Assembly (NCBI GenBank): GCA_017302105.1
Contig: JAFLCS010000001.1
Span: forward strand, 310,001 to 374,000
Length of the DNA: 64,000 nucleotides
Direction: 5' to 3'
Origin: Caulobacterales bacterium
GTDB lineage: Bacteria; Pseudomonadota; Alphaproteobacteria; Caulobacterales; Caulobacteraceae
Part shown: in pieces, positions 1-9,496 of the stretch
How positions within the stretch are numbered: the first letter of the stretch is position 1
Layout: every line of letters starts with the position of its first letter
The notes under the pieces: model-generated
Database searches by the model: none
Told to the model about the DNA's origin: nothing
What the model saw: the letters and a program-made list of their open reading frames with translations, nothing else
Position numbers and translations under genes: made by a program

Positions 1-117
1 GGCGGATTCCGCACGGGCATCGGACGGGCAGGATTTCAGTCCTTAGGTCCTGTGAACCGACGGCCCCATGGCCGCCGGGTAAGGGGAGAGGACCGTCTGA
101 GGGCCCTCGCGGGATGA

Positions 118-134
118 CCGGTCATACTGACCGG
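118..134. other. Perfect 7-bp inverted repeat downstream of rpsO
   Basis: CCGGTCA (118-124) and TGACCGG (128-134) form a perfect inverted repeat around a 3-base centre. It lies in the 182 bases left of rpsO, where pnp is expected to follow on the minus strand in related genomes. It may be part of the pnp leader or an RNA-processing hairpin. That role is inferred, and I saw no convincing gene in bases 1-182. Confidence 0.4.
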
Positions 135-143
135 CGGATATGC

Positions 144-168
144 GAAAGGGGCCGGTCCGGCCCCTTTC
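144..168 (-). terminator. Stem-loop after rpsO
   Basis: A 10-bp GC-rich inverted repeat (144-153 and 159-168) with a 5-base loop lies 14 bases past the rpsO stop on the minus strand. The stem ends in TTTC, but no uridine tract follows. It could be a weak terminator or an RNase-processing hairpin between rpsO and pnp. Confidence 0.45.
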
Positions 169-182
169 TGGTGGATCCGGCC

Positions 183-452
183 TTAGCGGCGCAGGCCCAG
201 CTTGGCGATGAGGGCCTGATAACGGGCCTCGTCGGTCTTCTTGAGGAAGTCCAGCTGACGGCGGCGCTGGGAAACCAGCTTCAGGAGGCCGCGGCGGCTG
301 TGGTTGTCCTTCTTGTGGGTCTTGAAGTGCTCGGTGAGGTTGACGATCCGTTCAGTCAGGATCGCGACCTGGACTTCGGCCGACCCGGTGTCGCCCTCTT
401 TGCGGGCGTTGTCGGCGATGACGGCGCTCTTGCGCGCGGCAGTAATCGACAT
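183..452 (-). CDS. rpsO: 30S ribosomal protein S15
   Basis: An 89-residue primary 16S rRNA-binding protein of the small-subunit platform, at the family's usual length. The conserved core includes HSRRGLL and the basic [11 protein letters not shown] tail. The start at 452 is chosen because AAGGAG sits 6 bases upstream, and because starting at MSITAARK gives the standard length. A longer reading would add 11 residues and run into truB. The gene follows truB by 10 bases, and its Shine-Dalgarno overlaps the truB stop, so translation is probably coupled. It is the last gene seen of the rimP-to-rpsO operon. Confidence 0.98.
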   Translation of the reverse strand: MSITAARKSAVIADNARKEGDTGSAEVQVAILTERIVNLTEHFKTHKKDNHSRRGLLKLVSQRRRQLDFLKKTDEARYQALIAKLGLRR

Positions 453-462
453 CGTAGGCTCC

Positions 463-1398
463 TTAGAGTTGGAGGTTGAAAACACGGTCTGGCGCGAGCC
501 GACCGGCCTTCAGGCTGCACAGGGCGACCGGCTCTGATCCCTGGACGGCAGAAACGAGATCCGAGCCGGGCGAGAGCCGGGCCTGGAGCGTTTCCATTTG
601 CCGGGGAAGGAGAACGATCGATCGTCCCTGCCTCAGCCGGAAGGCGTCTTCGTCGGTCACGGCCAGGTCCGGGATGTCGTCCAGAGCGGTCGTAATCGGA
701 AGCAAGCCCTCCGAGGCGGCGCCCCTATGCACCAAATCCTCGAGGAATTCCAGCCCTACTGCGTTTTGCAGGCCGAACGGACCAACGCGTTCGCGTCGCA
801 GGGCGCAGACATGGCCTTCGGCCCCCAGGGTCGCCGCCAGATCCCGGGCCAGGGAGCGGATATAGACCCCCTTGCCGGTCAGGACGGTGATTTCGACATG
901 GTCGCGATCCGGCGCATCGGTGATCGAGGCTTCGTGGATGGTGACACGCCGAGATTTCAGATCCACGGCCTGCCCGTCACGGGCCAGATCGTACGCCCGT
1001 TCACCGCCAACCTTGATGGCCGAAAAGGCCGGGGGAACCTGGTCGATGTCGCCGACGAAGGCGGGAAGGGCGGCCCGGACCTGGCCGAGCGTCGGCCGCA
1101 CGTCCGACCGTGCGACGATCTCGCCCTCGCGGTCCTGGGTGGCGGTCGAGGCACCCCACGCGATCGAGAACCGATAGACCTTGCGCGCATCCATCATGAA
1201 GGGAACGGTCTTGGTCGCCTCACCGAGCGCAATCGGCAGGATTCCGGATGCCAGGGGGTCGAGTGTTCCGGCGTGGCCGGCCTTGGCGGCGTCGAACAGC
1301 CGTCTGACCCGACTGACGGCCTGGGTCGACCCCATCTCCAGCGGCTTGTCGAGACAAACCCAACCGTGAATGGGTTGGCCGCGCTTGCGACGGCCCAT
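463..1398 (-). CDS. truB: tRNA pseudouridine(55) synthase TruB
   Basis: Converts U55 of the tRNA T-loop to pseudouridine and also acts as a tRNA folding chaperone. The 311-residue protein carries the family motif [11 protein letters not shown], with the catalytic Asp at residue 47. KPLEMGSTQ near residue 18 and [11 protein letters not shown] around residue 190 are typical of the TruB fold, and a C-terminal PUA-like region follows. Its ATG shares one base with the rbfA stop codon, and rpsO follows directly, which is the standard alphaproteobacterial order. Confidence 0.97.
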   Translation of the reverse strand: MGRRKRGQPIHGWVCLDKPLEMGSTQAVSRVRRLFDAAKAGHAGTLDPLASGILPIALGEATKTVPFMMDARKVYRFSIAWGASTATQDREGEIVARSDVRPTLGQVRAALPAFVGDIDQVPPAFSAIKVGGERAYDLARDGQAVDLKSRRVTIHEASITDAPDRDHVEITVLTGKGVYIRSLARDLAATLGAEGHVCALRRERVGPFGLQNAVGLEFLEDLVHRGAASEGLLPITTALDDIPDLAVTDEDAFRLRQGRSIVLLPRQMETLQARLSPGSDLVSAVQGSEPVALCSLKAGRLAPDRVFNLQL

Positions 1399-1841
1399 CA
1401 GCCCTCGTCCTCGCCGCTCCGCTCGATATCGGCGCGGACGCGGGGGTCGTTGAACAGCCGATCCATGTGGCTGGCGGCGTCGAAACTCTCGTCATGGCGG
1501 AACCGAAGGTCCGGCGTGAACTTCATGTCGATATGACGCCCGAGCGCACCGCGCAAGAATTTCGAATGAAAATTCAATGCCTTGATAATATCGTTGGTAT
1601 GGGCCGAAACCTCGGTCTCGTTCACGCCGGCCCCCAGCGGCTCGACGAAACAGGTGGCGTGTTTGAGATCCGGGCTGAGCCGGACTTCGGTGACGGTTAC
1701 CGATACGCCTTTCAGGGCCGGATCGTGGATCTCCTCCTCGCGCAGCACCTCCACCAGGGCATGGCGGATGAGCTCCCCGGCACGCAGCTGGCGCTGCGAG
1801 GGGCCGGACTGGGGACGATCATGGTGGCGATGGCGGCTCAT
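1398..1841 (-). CDS. rbfA: 30S ribosome-binding factor RbfA
   Basis: A 147-residue KH-fold protein that binds immature 30S subunits near the 5' end of 16S rRNA and is needed for its processing and for growth in the cold. Visible family features are the N-terminal [18 protein letters not shown] helix, [20 protein letters not shown], and the later [11 protein letters not shown] segment with a proline-containing LRFRHDES strand. The first 15 residues are a His/Arg-rich extension. It overlaps truB by one base. An exported-protein gene separates it from infB, which is the usual direct upstream neighbour. Confidence 0.96.
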   Translation of the reverse strand: MSRHRHHDRPQSGPSQRQLRAGELIRHALVEVLREEEIHDPALKGVSVTVTEVRLSPDLKHATCFVEPLGAGVNETEVSAHTNDIIKALNFHSKFLRGALGRHIDMKFTPDLRFRHDESFDAASHMDRLFNDPRVRADIERSGEDEG

Positions 1842-1933
1842 GGCACGCTCCTGAAGACGGGCGTCCCCGGGACTCGGACCCGATCGACGCGGAAAAGGGG
1901 CGGGGTCTAGGGCGTCGCGCCGGCCTTGTCCAG

Positions 1934-2713
1934 TCAGCAGCCGGACAGGCGCGGCTGGCCCGAGGCCCGATAGGTCCCGGCGTCGGTGAACACCCAGGTC
2001 GCCTCGGCGTCGGATGCGCCAGAGTATTGGACATCAAAATCGCGACCAGCCTGGCCGGTTTCCAGAGCGCCGGTCCAGCTGCCGTCGCCGCTCGTGGCTT
2101 CAAAGCCCGTGGGAATGGACGTCGCCCGCAACACTGGCTGGCTCGGTGTCAGTTCGATGAGCTGGCTCACCGTGCAGGTCCCGCGACCGTTCTCGGTACG
2201 GGTGTTGACGACGATGGCTGTCGCCGGTGTCAGATCGTGCCGAACTGTGAACGTCGGCGGCTGTCCGGCCCCCCCACCCGCAATGAAAAGCGGCGCTGCT
2301 CCGACGCGCCGAAATCCGTCGTCAGTCCGCGCCAGGTAATGGAAGGCCAACGCCCCCTTGGTCGTTCGACCGCCGTCCTGGACATGGCCACTGGATACCA
2401 GGGCATAGAGATCGCTGGAGAGCTGGATCAGCTCGGCGGATCGGAACTCGAACCGGCCAGGAATGGGCTCGGGCCAACGGGCGTCGTCTTCATCGTTCAG
2501 ACGGGGATCCGAAGCGGTGACCGGAGCCGCTGAATCCCAGGCGGCCCGGAAGGCGCGAGCCTGGGCCTGTTCGGCGGACAGTTCGGGCGCTGAGACCTCG
2601 TCTTCCGCCGCGCCGGTCGAGAGGGTTTCTTCCGCCTCAGGTGCCGTATTGGCCTCGCATCCGGCGAGGACCAGGGCGGCGGTCACGCCCAGGAGCAGGG
2701 TCAGGGATCGCAT
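1934..2713 (-). CDS. Unrecognised lipoprotein in the infB-rbfA interval
   Basis: A 259-residue protein with a clear type II signal: a short positive start, a hydrophobic stretch, and a lipobox LAGC with the lipidated Cys at residue 19. A Glu/Ala/Thr-rich linker (about 20-50) follows, then a beta-rich soluble domain with Cys near residues 180 and 259 that could form a disulfide. I do not recognise the domain. It is presumably an outer-membrane or periplasmic lipoprotein. Its position inside the operon for ribosome assembly factors means it is probably transcribed with them, which does not by itself imply a related function. Confidence 0.8.
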   Translation of the reverse strand: MRSLTLLLGVTAALVLAGCEANTAPEAEETLSTGAAEDEVSAPELSAEQAQARAFRAAWDSAAPVTASDPRLNDEDDARWPEPIPGRFEFRSAELIQLSSDLYALVSSGHVQDGGRTTKGALAFHYLARTDDGFRRVGAAPLFIAGGGAGQPPTFTVRHDLTPATAIVVNTRTENGRGTCTVSQLIELTPSQPVLRATSIPTGFEATSGDGSWTGALETGQAGRDFDVQYSGASDAEATWVFTDAGTYRASGQPRLSGC

Positions 2714-2838
2714 GAACAGTCATCTCTCGGCACAGGCCTACAAAGGCCAGACATTTCCTCTCCAGTATGCGCGAACCGACGCAGGCCGAAAGGAAAAATC
2801 GCAGTCTGTTGACCCGGCTCAATCTGGTTGGTGACTGG

Positions 2839-2859
2839 CACCGCCCTAGAGGGGCGGTG
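2839..2859 (-). terminator. Stem-loop containing the stop of the upstream exported-protein gene
   Basis: CACCGCCC (2839-2846) pairs with GGGCGGTG (2852-2859), and the loop contains the TAG stop of the gene ending at 2846. No T-tract follows on the minus strand. It is either a weak terminator or a 3'-end-stabilising hairpin inside the operon. Confidence 0.4.
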
Positions 2860-3361
2860 GCGCACCCGGATCCGTCGGCGGCCGACCGGGCGGCACCGCC
2901 CATTCCCCGCGATAGTGGTACGCCATCGTCCGGCACAGCAGGACCTGACCGCCGGCCCCCTGGCCCACGGCGTGGATGGTCAGGTCGCGAGTGGGGCGGA
3001 TTCGCCCCATTACCAACCAGACCGTCGAGGCTCCCGGACACAGAACCCGTCCGAGCGCGGCTCCATTTCCTTCGGCTTCGATCCGATAGACATTGGATTC
3101 TTCAGACCCATCGGGCAGTACGCCTCGGGTCCCGTCCGGCAGGGTATCGGAGACCAGACCGGCCGAACCGGCCCCGACCGTCGAAAACAGTCGCTCGGCC
3201 CGGACGGCCCCGAACAGGCCGCGTTCGGCTCTAAGTGTAATGCCCCGCGTCATCAGGCGCGCGGCATCATTGGCCGGATCATAGGCAAAGAAGCGATCTT
3301 CCGCCCGGGCCGGGCCGGCCAGGGCGAGCAAGGGCAGAACGGCGAACAACAGACGACGCAT
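2846..3361 (-). CDS. Unrecognised exported protein after infB
   Basis: A 171-residue protein with a type I signal peptide (RRLLFAVLPLLALAG, cleavage predicted after the ARA near residue 20), so probably periplasmic. The mature part has two Cys (in LCPGAS and LLCRTM) that could pair, and a Pro-rich C-terminus. I recognise no domain. The ATG at 3361 has AAGGGAG at a good distance, whereas the codon one position upstream is TTG. It lies 44 bases after infB and precedes the lipoprotein gene, so both exported proteins ride in the infB-rbfA interval. Confidence 0.75.
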   Translation of the reverse strand: MRRLLFAVLPLLALAGPARAEDRFFAYDPANDAARLMTRGITLRAERGLFGAVRAERLFSTVGAGSAGLVSDTLPDGTRGVLPDGSEESNVYRIEAEGNGAALGRVLCPGASTVWLVMGRIRPTRDLTIHAVGQGAGGQVLLCRTMAYHYRGEWAVPPGRPPTDPGAPPPL

Positions 3362-3405
3362 CAACGCTCCCTTGTCACGCCTCCGCGGCGATTGTGGGGC
3401 GCGCC

Positions 3406-6345
3406 CTAGTCGAGGGTGCGCGCCACCTCCTCAAGGTTGAAGCACTCGATGAGGTCGCCGGCTTTGATGTCCTGGAAGCCCTGGAAGTGCATCCCGCACT
3501 CATAGCCATTGGTGACCTCGGCCACATCGTCCTTGAAGCGCTTGAGCGTCTGCAATGTGCCCAGTTCCAGCACCACGACGTCGTCGCGCACGATCCGGAC
3601 GCGCGCGCCGCGTCGAACCACGCCCTCGGTGACGCGACAGCCGGCGATCCGACCGACCTTGGAAATGTCGAATACCTGCAGCACCTCGGCATTGCCCAGG
3701 AAGGTTTCGCGCTGGATCGGCGAGAGCAGTCCCGAGAGCACGCCCTTGAGGTCGTCCAGAAGGTCGTAGATCACCGAATAGTAACGGATTTCAACGCCTT
3801 CGCGCTCAGCCAGCTCGCGCGCCTGCTTCGAGGCGCGCACATTGAAGCCGATGATCGGTGCGCCAGCTCCCTTGGCCAGGGTGACGTCGCTTTCGGTTAT
3901 GCCGCCGACACCCGACAGGATGACGCGGGCCCGCACTTCGTCGGTGGCCATCTTGTCGAGCGAACCGATGATGGCCTCACCCGAGCCCTGAACATCCGAC
4001 TTCAGGATCAACGGCAGCTCTTTGAGCTTGTTGGTCTGGAGCTTGGACATCATGTCCGACAGGGACACGGCGGCCACAGGTGAAACCGCTAGATCGCGGC
4101 GCTTGCGTTCGCGGTGATCGGTCAATTCACGGGCGCGGGCCTCGTTTTCGACCGCCGCAAAGGCATCACCCGGAGATGGCGCTTCATCCAGGCCCAGGAT
4201 TTCGACCGGCGTGGCCGGACCAGCCTCGGTCAGCTGGGCGTTGCGTTCGTCCAGGAGGGCGCGGACCCGACCCCAGGAGGAGCCGGCCACGACGACATCA
4301 CCGCGCTTGAGCGTGCCGCGTTTGACCAGGACGGTGGCGACCGGACCGCGGCCCTTGTCCAGCTTGGCCTCGATGACGACGCCGTCGGCGCTACGGTTCG
4401 GATTAGCCTTCAGGTCGAGCATTTCAGCCTGAAGCAGGATCGCGTCGATCAGATTGTCCAGGCCCTGACGGGTCTTGGCCGAGACCTCGATGATCTGGGT
4501 GTCGCCGCCGAGGCTCTCGGCCACGATCTCATACTGGAGCAGCTCATTGACCACGCGCGTCGAGTCGGCGTCCGGCTTGTCGATCTTGTTGACCGCCACG
4601 ATCAACGGCACCTCGGCGGCCTTGGCGTGCTGAATGGCCTCGATGGTCTGGGGCATGACGCCGTCATCAGCAGCCACCACCAGCACCACGATATCCGTGA
4701 TGTCGGCACCGCGCGCCCGCATGGCCGAGAAGGCGGCGTGTCCCGGCGTGTCGAGGAAGGTGACCCGCTGGCCATCCTTCAGACGCACCTGGTAGGCCCC
4801 GATGTGCTGGGTAATGCCGCCGGCCTCTCCAGAGGCGACGTCGGTCGTTCTCAGCGCATCCAGCAGCGATGTCTTGCCGTGGTCGACGTGGCCCATGATG
4901 GTCACGACCGGCGGGCGCGGCTCCAGGGTGTCTTCCGGGTCGACCGTTTCGTCGATGAAGCCTTCTTCGATGTCGTCTTCAGATACGCGCCTGACCTTGT
5001 GTCCGAACTCCTCGGCGACCAGCTCCGCCGTATCGGAATCGATGACGTCATTGATCTTGAGCATCATCCCCTGCCCCATCAGGAAGCGGATGATGTCGAC
5101 ACCACGGGTCGCCATCCGGTTGGACAGCTCCTGAACGGTGATGACGTCGGGAATGACGACGTCGCGTACGACCTTGGGGGCCTCGGTCTGGCCGCCCCGG
5201 CGCTTTTCCTTTTCGCGTTCACGGGCACGGCGAACCGAAGCCAGCGAGCGCATCCGCTCGGCGGCATCCTCGTCGCCGCCAGCCAGGGCCTGAATGGTCA
5301 GACGCCCCTCGCGGCGTTGAGGAGCCCCCTTCTGGCGGCTGACGGCGCGGTCATCGCCGCCGGTCGGCCGGCGACGGACATTACGGTCCTCATCCCCAGA
5401 CGGGCGGCGGTCGCCTCCGGCGCGAGCCCCGGCCCCACGCGACGGTCTGGCAACCTCGGGGGTTGCAGGCGCATTCTCGGGTGTGCCCCGAAAGCCTGCG
5501 CCGCCATCTCGCGAGCGCGGAGCCGTACGCGGTGCCAGGGCCGAGTAGCGCACGGTCTCGCCACCGGCACCCTGACGCGGCCGGCCTTCCGGCCGTTCAC
5601 CAGTCGAGCGACCGGCCAGATTGCCGCTGTCGGTGCGCATGGCATGGCTCGGACGCTCGCGGTCACCGCCCCGATCAGGCCGCGGCGCGCGCTGACCGAA
5701 GTTCGGCGATTTCTCTCGTGGCGCGCGCTGGCCGAAATTGGCGGAAGGTCGGCGCTCGGGGCGCGCTGCGGGCTCGGCCGGGGCCTGGGGCGTGACCGGA
5801 GCGGGGGTCGCTTCGGGCGTCTTGACCGCGTCTGTGGATTTGGCCTCAGTCTTGGCTGGAGCCTTTTCCTTGGCCGGCTCAGGCTTGGCAGCCGCAGCCG
5901 CAGCCGCAGCCGCAGCCGCTTCGGCTTCGGCCGCAGCCTTGGCGCGAGCGGCGCGTTCGGCCTCCTGGCGGGCACGATCTTGGTGGGCGGCCTGGGCCGC
6001 CTCAATGGCGCGCTGACGCGCGGCCTGCTCATCGCGCGACAAGCCGCCCGTATCAGCCGGTGGCGTGCGCTCGGGCGCAGGCTTGGCCGCAGCCGGGGCC
6101 GTCGTCGGGCGCGGGCGTGCAACATCAAAGCCCTGGGGCTGCGGACGCGCACGCTGGCCGGGGCCGGCGCGCCGCTTGACCTCGACCTCGACCGTCTTGG
6201 AGCGACCGTGGCTGAAGCTCTGGCGGACCACGCCGCTGGACACAGAGCCCTCCTGGCGCGGACGCAGGCTCAGCGGCGCACGCGGACCGGTGGCGCTGGG
6301 CTTGGTTCCATCCGTCTTGGGCTTGTCGTCGTTCGTATCGCTCAT
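3406..6345 (-). CDS. infB: Translation initiation factor IF-2
   Basis: A GTPase that brings fMet-tRNA to the 30S subunit and promotes 50S joining. The 979-residue protein has a long low-complexity N-terminal region (Ala/Lys/Glu/Arg-rich, with an Ala run from a hexanucleotide repeat), an IF2_N region, the G domain with [19 protein letters not shown] and NKIDKPDAD, then domains II, III and the C-terminal domain. The ATG at 6345 (MSDTNDDK) is chosen because the only longer start is a TTG at 6390 whose codon abuts a T-tract. A terminator-like hairpin lies 44-78 bases upstream, between ylxR and infB. Confidence 0.97.
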   Translation of the reverse strand: MSDTNDDKPKTDGTKPSATGPRAPLSLRPRQEGSVSSGVVRQSFSHGRSKTVEVEVKRRAGPGQRARPQPQGFDVARPRPTTAPAAAKPAPERTPPADTGGLSRDEQAARQRAIEAAQAAHQDRARQEAERAARAKAAAEAEAAAAAAAAAAAKPEPAKEKAPAKTEAKSTDAVKTPEATPAPVTPQAPAEPAARPERRPSANFGQRAPREKSPNFGQRAPRPDRGGDRERPSHAMRTDSGNLAGRSTGERPEGRPRQGAGGETVRYSALAPRTAPRSRDGGAGFRGTPENAPATPEVARPSRGAGARAGGDRRPSGDEDRNVRRRPTGGDDRAVSRQKGAPQRREGRLTIQALAGGDEDAAERMRSLASVRRAREREKEKRRGGQTEAPKVVRDVVIPDVITVQELSNRMATRGVDIIRFLMGQGMMLKINDVIDSDTAELVAEEFGHKVRRVSEDDIEEGFIDETVDPEDTLEPRPPVVTIMGHVDHGKTSLLDALRTTDVASGEAGGITQHIGAYQVRLKDGQRVTFLDTPGHAAFSAMRARGADITDIVVLVVAADDGVMPQTIEAIQHAKAAEVPLIVAVNKIDKPDADSTRVVNELLQYEIVAESLGGDTQIIEVSAKTRQGLDNLIDAILLQAEMLDLKANPNRSADGVVIEAKLDKGRGPVATVLVKRGTLKRGDVVVAGSSWGRVRALLDERNAQLTEAGPATPVEILGLDEAPSPGDAFAAVENEARARELTDHRERKRRDLAVSPVAAVSLSDMMSKLQTNKLKELPLILKSDVQGSGEAIIGSLDKMATDEVRARVILSGVGGITESDVTLAKGAGAPIIGFNVRASKQARELAEREGVEIRYYSVIYDLLDDLKGVLSGLLSPIQRETFLGNAEVLQVFDISKVGRIAGCRVTEGVVRRGARVRIVRDDVVVLELGTLQTLKRFKDDVAEVTNGYECGMHFQGFQDIKAGDLIECFNLEEVARTLD
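5889..5918. repeat. (CAGCCG)5 hexanucleotide repeat inside infB
   Basis: Five perfect copies of CAGCCG in tandem, encoding part of an Ala run in the IF-2 N-terminal linker. Gain or loss of a unit keeps the frame and would change the linker by two Ala residues. Confidence 0.85.
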
Positions 6346-6388
6346 TCGGTCGCTTCGTTCGGCCCGGTCGTCTGGGCCACTCTCCAAC

Positions 6389-6423
6389 AAAAAAATCGGG
6401 CCGGGACGTTCCTGTCCCGCCCG
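6389..6423 (-). terminator. Terminator or attenuator hairpin between ylxR and infB
   Basis: On the minus strand a GC-rich stem (GGGAC/GTCCC extended by CGGGC/GCCCG with one bulged base, 6397-6423) is followed by A and then seven T (6395-6389). This is the classic intrinsic terminator form. It begins 4 bases after the ylxR stop and ends 43 bases before the infB start. It may lower infB expression relative to nusA, or be controlled by antitermination. Confidence 0.75.
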
Positions 6424-6426
6424 CCT

Positions 6427-7050
6427 CTAGTCCCGTCCACGCCACTCCAAAGGAAGGAGAGGACGAAATCCCGCCAGACGCCGAGCCTCAAAAGCCCACC
6501 GTTCAGCCCGCCGTCCCACAGGAAGGACGTGGTGTATCGCATTTTCAAGGCCCAAGGCCAAACCCAAATCTGAGCTTGAGAAAACGCCGCAGACCTGAAC
6601 GCCGGATTCAGACTTCTGGACCGCACCTAGAAGTTTGGCCCGACCGTCCTCGGATCCATCGGACGCCTCGATGAGCCAGGCGGCCCGCCCGGCCTTCAGC
6701 GCCTGGTGGCACTTCTCGAAGCCGGAGATAAGTACGCCTTCGCGCCGTGCCAAGCCAAGTTGGTCCAGGCAGCGCCGCATCAGCAAGCGTTCGATCCGGT
6801 CCGACAGGTCGACGGGTGCTTTCACGTCGGCCTTGGCCGCTCGCGCGAAGAGGCCCTTTTTCGATGCCATATCAATCGATTGACGGCTGGCCTCGACCCA
6901 CAGTCCACGTCCGGGCAGCTTGCGCCCGAGATCCGGTACGACCTCGCCGTCCGGGCTGGGTACAAATCGGATCAGGCACGCCTCATCCATGACCTGGCCC
7001 GAGACCAGGTCCTTGCGTTCGCGTTCGATTGCCGGCGTCCTGCGATCCAA
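6427..7050 (-). CDS. YlxR-family (DUF448) RNA-binding protein with C-terminal L7Ae-like domain
   Basis: A 207-residue protein of the nusA-infB interval. Residues about 8-85 match the YlxR/DUF448 fold (RFVPSPDGEVVPDLGRKLPGRG is typical). The rest resembles the L7Ae/L30e fold used for RNA kink-turns. The start is TTG at 7050: the nusA stop lies in the same frame just upstream, no ATG or GTG lies between them, and the conserved ERERKDLVSGQ block must be included. An ATG at codon 21 is possible but would cut the domain. It probably works in RNA metabolism linked to nusA. Confidence 0.85.
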   Translation of the reverse strand: MDRRTPAIERERKDLVSGQVMDEACLIRFVPSPDGEVVPDLGRKLPGRGLWVEASRQSIDMASKKGLFARAAKADVKAPVDLSDRIERLLMRRCLDQLGLARREGVLISGFEKCHQALKAGRAAWLIEASDGSEDGRAKLLGAVQKSESGVQVCGVFSSSDLGLALGLENAIHHVLPVGRRAERWAFEARRLAGFRPLLPLEWRGRD

Positions 7051-7071
7051 GACGGGCGCAACGAAGAGGCC

Positions 7072-8814
7072 TTAAGCCTCTTCGTCCTCCTCGGAAGATT
7101 CGCCGTCAGCGGCAGTCTCGGCCCCGTCTTCGGTCTCGAACAGGGCGTCGGCCTCGTCATAGCCTTCATCGTCGGCGTAGGCCTCTTCGTACGCCGGCTC
7201 GGGCTGCGGCAGGTCCGAAGCGTCGATCCAGCCGGCCGCCACGCGGGCCTGCAGGATCAGCATCTCGGCGTCTTCCGTCGACAGGGCAGCCTGCTCCAGA
7301 ACGCCCGGAACGCGAACCCGCTCGCCGTCCTTGAACTCGAAGCCGCCGCGCAGTTCGTCGGTGGCCAATTCGGCCAGGTCCTCGACGGTCTTGACGCCGC
7401 CCTCGCCGAGCCAGACGGCGATCTGCAAGGTCACGCCTGGAACGTCCAGCACCGCGTCCTCGACGCCCAGTTCCTTGCGCTTGGCATCCATTTCAGCAGC
7501 CTGGCGCTCCAGGAAGTCGGTGGCGCGGGCCTGGATTTCAGCGGCGGTGTCCTCGCCGAAGCCTTCGATCTCTGAGATCTCATAGGCCTCGACATAGGCC
7601 ACATCCTCAACGGTGGCGAAGCCTTCGGTGACCAAGAGCTGGGCGATGACCTCATCGACGTCCAGCGCTTCCTGGAACAGGGCGGTGCGCTCGGCGAACT
7701 CCTTCTGGCGGCGTTCGGAATCCTGGCTCTCGGTGATGATGTCGATCTGCCAGCCGGTCAGCTGCGACGCCAGTCGCACGTTCTGACCGCGCCGGCCGAT
7801 GGCCAGGGACAGCTGCTCGTCGGGAACCACGACCTCGACCCGGCCCTCGTCCTCGTCCATGACCACCTTGGAGACCTCGGCCGGAGCCAGGGCGTTGACG
7901 ATGAAGGCGGCCTCGTCCGAGTTCCACGGAATGATGTCGATCTTTTCGCCCTGAAGCTCGGCTACCACGGCCTGGACGCGCGAGCCGCGCATACCCACGC
8001 AGGCCCCGACCGGATCGATCGAGGAATCGTTGGATAGGACCGCCATCTTGGCCCGGCTGCCCGGATCGCGCGCTGCAGCACGGATTTCGATGACGCCGTC
8101 ATAGACCTCGGGCACTTCCTGGGCGAACAGCTTGGCCATGAAGCCCGGGTGTGCGCGGCTCAGCATGATCTGCGGGCCCTTGGTCTCACGCCGCACATCG
8201 TAAATGTACGACCGGATGCGGTCGCCCATGTTGAACTGTTCGCGCGGGATCGACTGATCGCGGCGCATGACGCCCTCGCCGCGACCGAGATCGACGATGA
8301 CATTGCCGTATTCGACGCGCTTGACCGTGCCGTTGACGATCTCGGTGACGCGATCCTTGAACTCTTCGTACTGACGCTCGCGCTCAGCCTCGCGGACCTT
8401 ATGCATGACCACCTGGCGGGCCATCTGGGTCTGGACGCGACCGAATTCGAATGGCGGCAGATCCTCGACATATTCCTTGCCGACCTCGGCCTCGGCGTCG
8501 GTCTTCTTCGCAACCGACAGGCGGACCATGGCGTCGTCGTTGAACTCGGCGGGTTCCAGCTCGCCTTCGACGGCTTCCGGCTCCCAGTCGTCGGCGACGA
8601 CCGTGACGTGACGCGTCAGGGCCAGTTCGCCGGTCTTGGTGTCGATGCGGGCGCGGATGTCGTGATCGGTGCCGTAGCGGGCCTTGGCACCCTTCACGAT
8701 CGCGTCCTCGATGGCCTCGATGACGATGTCTTTTTCGATCGACTTCTCGCGCGCGACGGCGTCGGCGATCTGGAGCAGCTCAAGGCGGTTTGCCGAAACC
8801 CCGGTCAGGCTCAT
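7072..8814 (-). CDS. nusA: Transcription termination/antitermination factor NusA
   Basis: An RNA polymerase-binding factor controlling pausing, intrinsic termination and rRNA antitermination. The 580-residue protein shows the N-terminal RNAP-binding domain (1-125), an S1 domain (about 135-200, GTVKRVEYGNVIVDLG), two KH domains (with DPVGACVGMRGSRVQAVV and LAIGRRGQNVRLAS), and C-terminal helix-hairpin-helix repeats ending in a very acidic tail. It starts 5 bases after rimP. Its product may act on the hairpins seen before rimP and infB, as NusA does in autoregulation elsewhere. Confidence 0.98.
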   Translation of the reverse strand: MSLTGVSANRLELLQIADAVAREKSIEKDIVIEAIEDAIVKGAKARYGTDHDIRARIDTKTGELALTRHVTVVADDWEPEAVEGELEPAEFNDDAMVRLSVAKKTDAEAEVGKEYVEDLPPFEFGRVQTQMARQVVMHKVREAERERQYEEFKDRVTEIVNGTVKRVEYGNVIVDLGRGEGVMRRDQSIPREQFNMGDRIRSYIYDVRRETKGPQIMLSRAHPGFMAKLFAQEVPEVYDGVIEIRAAARDPGSRAKMAVLSNDSSIDPVGACVGMRGSRVQAVVAELQGEKIDIIPWNSDEAAFIVNALAPAEVSKVVMDEDEGRVEVVVPDEQLSLAIGRRGQNVRLASQLTGWQIDIITESQDSERRQKEFAERTALFQEALDVDEVIAQLLVTEGFATVEDVAYVEAYEISEIEGFGEDTAAEIQARATDFLERQAAEMDAKRKELGVEDAVLDVPGVTLQIAVWLGEGGVKTVEDLAELATDELRGGFEFKDGERVRVPGVLEQAALSTEDAEMLILQARVAAGWIDASDLPQPEPAYEEAYADDEGYDEADALFETEDGAETAADGESSEEDEEA

Positions 8815-8819
8815 GGCCG

Positions 8820-9353
8820 TCAGTCCTCTTCAGTCATGTCTTGGGCAGGGCGTTTGGCGGCCCCGCGTTTCATCAGTTCGTCGTTCAGCACCAGCTTGGC
8901 CTCGGCCAGCCAGGCGAAAGGGATCAGGGCGGTGTCGTCCTCGCCGTCCAGGTCGATCAGGATGTCCTGGTCATCGATCCCGGCCAGCCGGCCCTTGAAG
9001 CGTTTGCGGCCCTCGACCAGCCGATCCGTTTCGATCCGGGCCTCGAGGCCGGCGAAGGTGGAGAAATCTTCCAGCCGGGTCAGGGGCCGGTCGATGCCGG
9101 GGGACGAGACCTCCAGCATATATTCGCCGGCGATCGGGTCGTCGGCGTCCAGCACCTCGGAGACAGCGCGCGACAGGGCCGCACACTGTTCAACGTCGAT
9201 CTCATGGTCGGACGGGCGCTCGGCCATGATCTGCAGCCGACGACGCTGGGTTCCACCCATCAGGCGCAGGCGCACGACAGCAAGGCCCAGGCCCTCGGCC
9301 ACGGGCTCGATCAGCTCGAGCAGCTTGCGATCTTCGCCGGTTCTGGCTTTCAA
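8820..9353 (-). CDS. rimP: Ribosome maturation factor RimP
   Basis: A 177-residue 30S-assembly factor needed for 16S pseudoknot maturation. Family motifs are the [22 protein letters not shown] strand, the central [31 protein letters not shown] block and a C-terminal SH3-like barrel. No ATG or GTG precedes the conserved N-terminus in frame. The start is therefore the TTG at 9353, only 15 bases after the T-tract of a terminator-like hairpin. It is the first gene of the operon continuing through nusA. Confidence 0.95.
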   Translation of the reverse strand: MKARTGEDRKLLELIEPVAEGLGLAVVRLRLMGGTQRRRLQIMAERPSDHEIDVEQCAALSRAVSEVLDADDPIAGEYMLEVSSPGIDRPLTRLEDFSTFAGLEARIETDRLVEGRKRFKGRLAGIDDQDILIDLDGEDDTALIPFAWLAEAKLVLNDELMKRGAAKRPAQDMTEED

Positions 9354-9368
9354 AAGGCTTGGTCCAAC

Positions 9369-9402
9369 AAAAAAGCGGCCGGCCCGGTGTCGGGACCGCC
9401 GC
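9369..9402 (-). terminator. Terminator or attenuator hairpin immediately before rimP
   Basis: A 12-base arm (9391-9402) pairs with another (9375-9386), each carrying one bulge, around a 4-base loop. Six T follow on the minus strand (9374-9369). It lies 15 bases before the rimP start. A rimP transcript must therefore cross it, unless initiation occurs almost at the start codon. It can serve as terminator of the upstream genes and as an attenuator for the nusA operon. Confidence 0.8.
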
Positions 9403-9496
9403 TCTCAGAAGCGTCGTCCGACGCCTGCCGATAACGATGTGAGCGGCCATATAGCGATTGGCACCACGCTTGTCGAGCCGGGCCGGTGCCGCAAGC

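Noticed and set aside
4114..6573. Long antisense ORF opposite infB (819 codons)
   Set aside because: It mirrors a GC-rich, fully conserved gene; the translation is low-complexity Arg/Gly/His/Asp-rich with no known domain. It is a codon-bias shadow.
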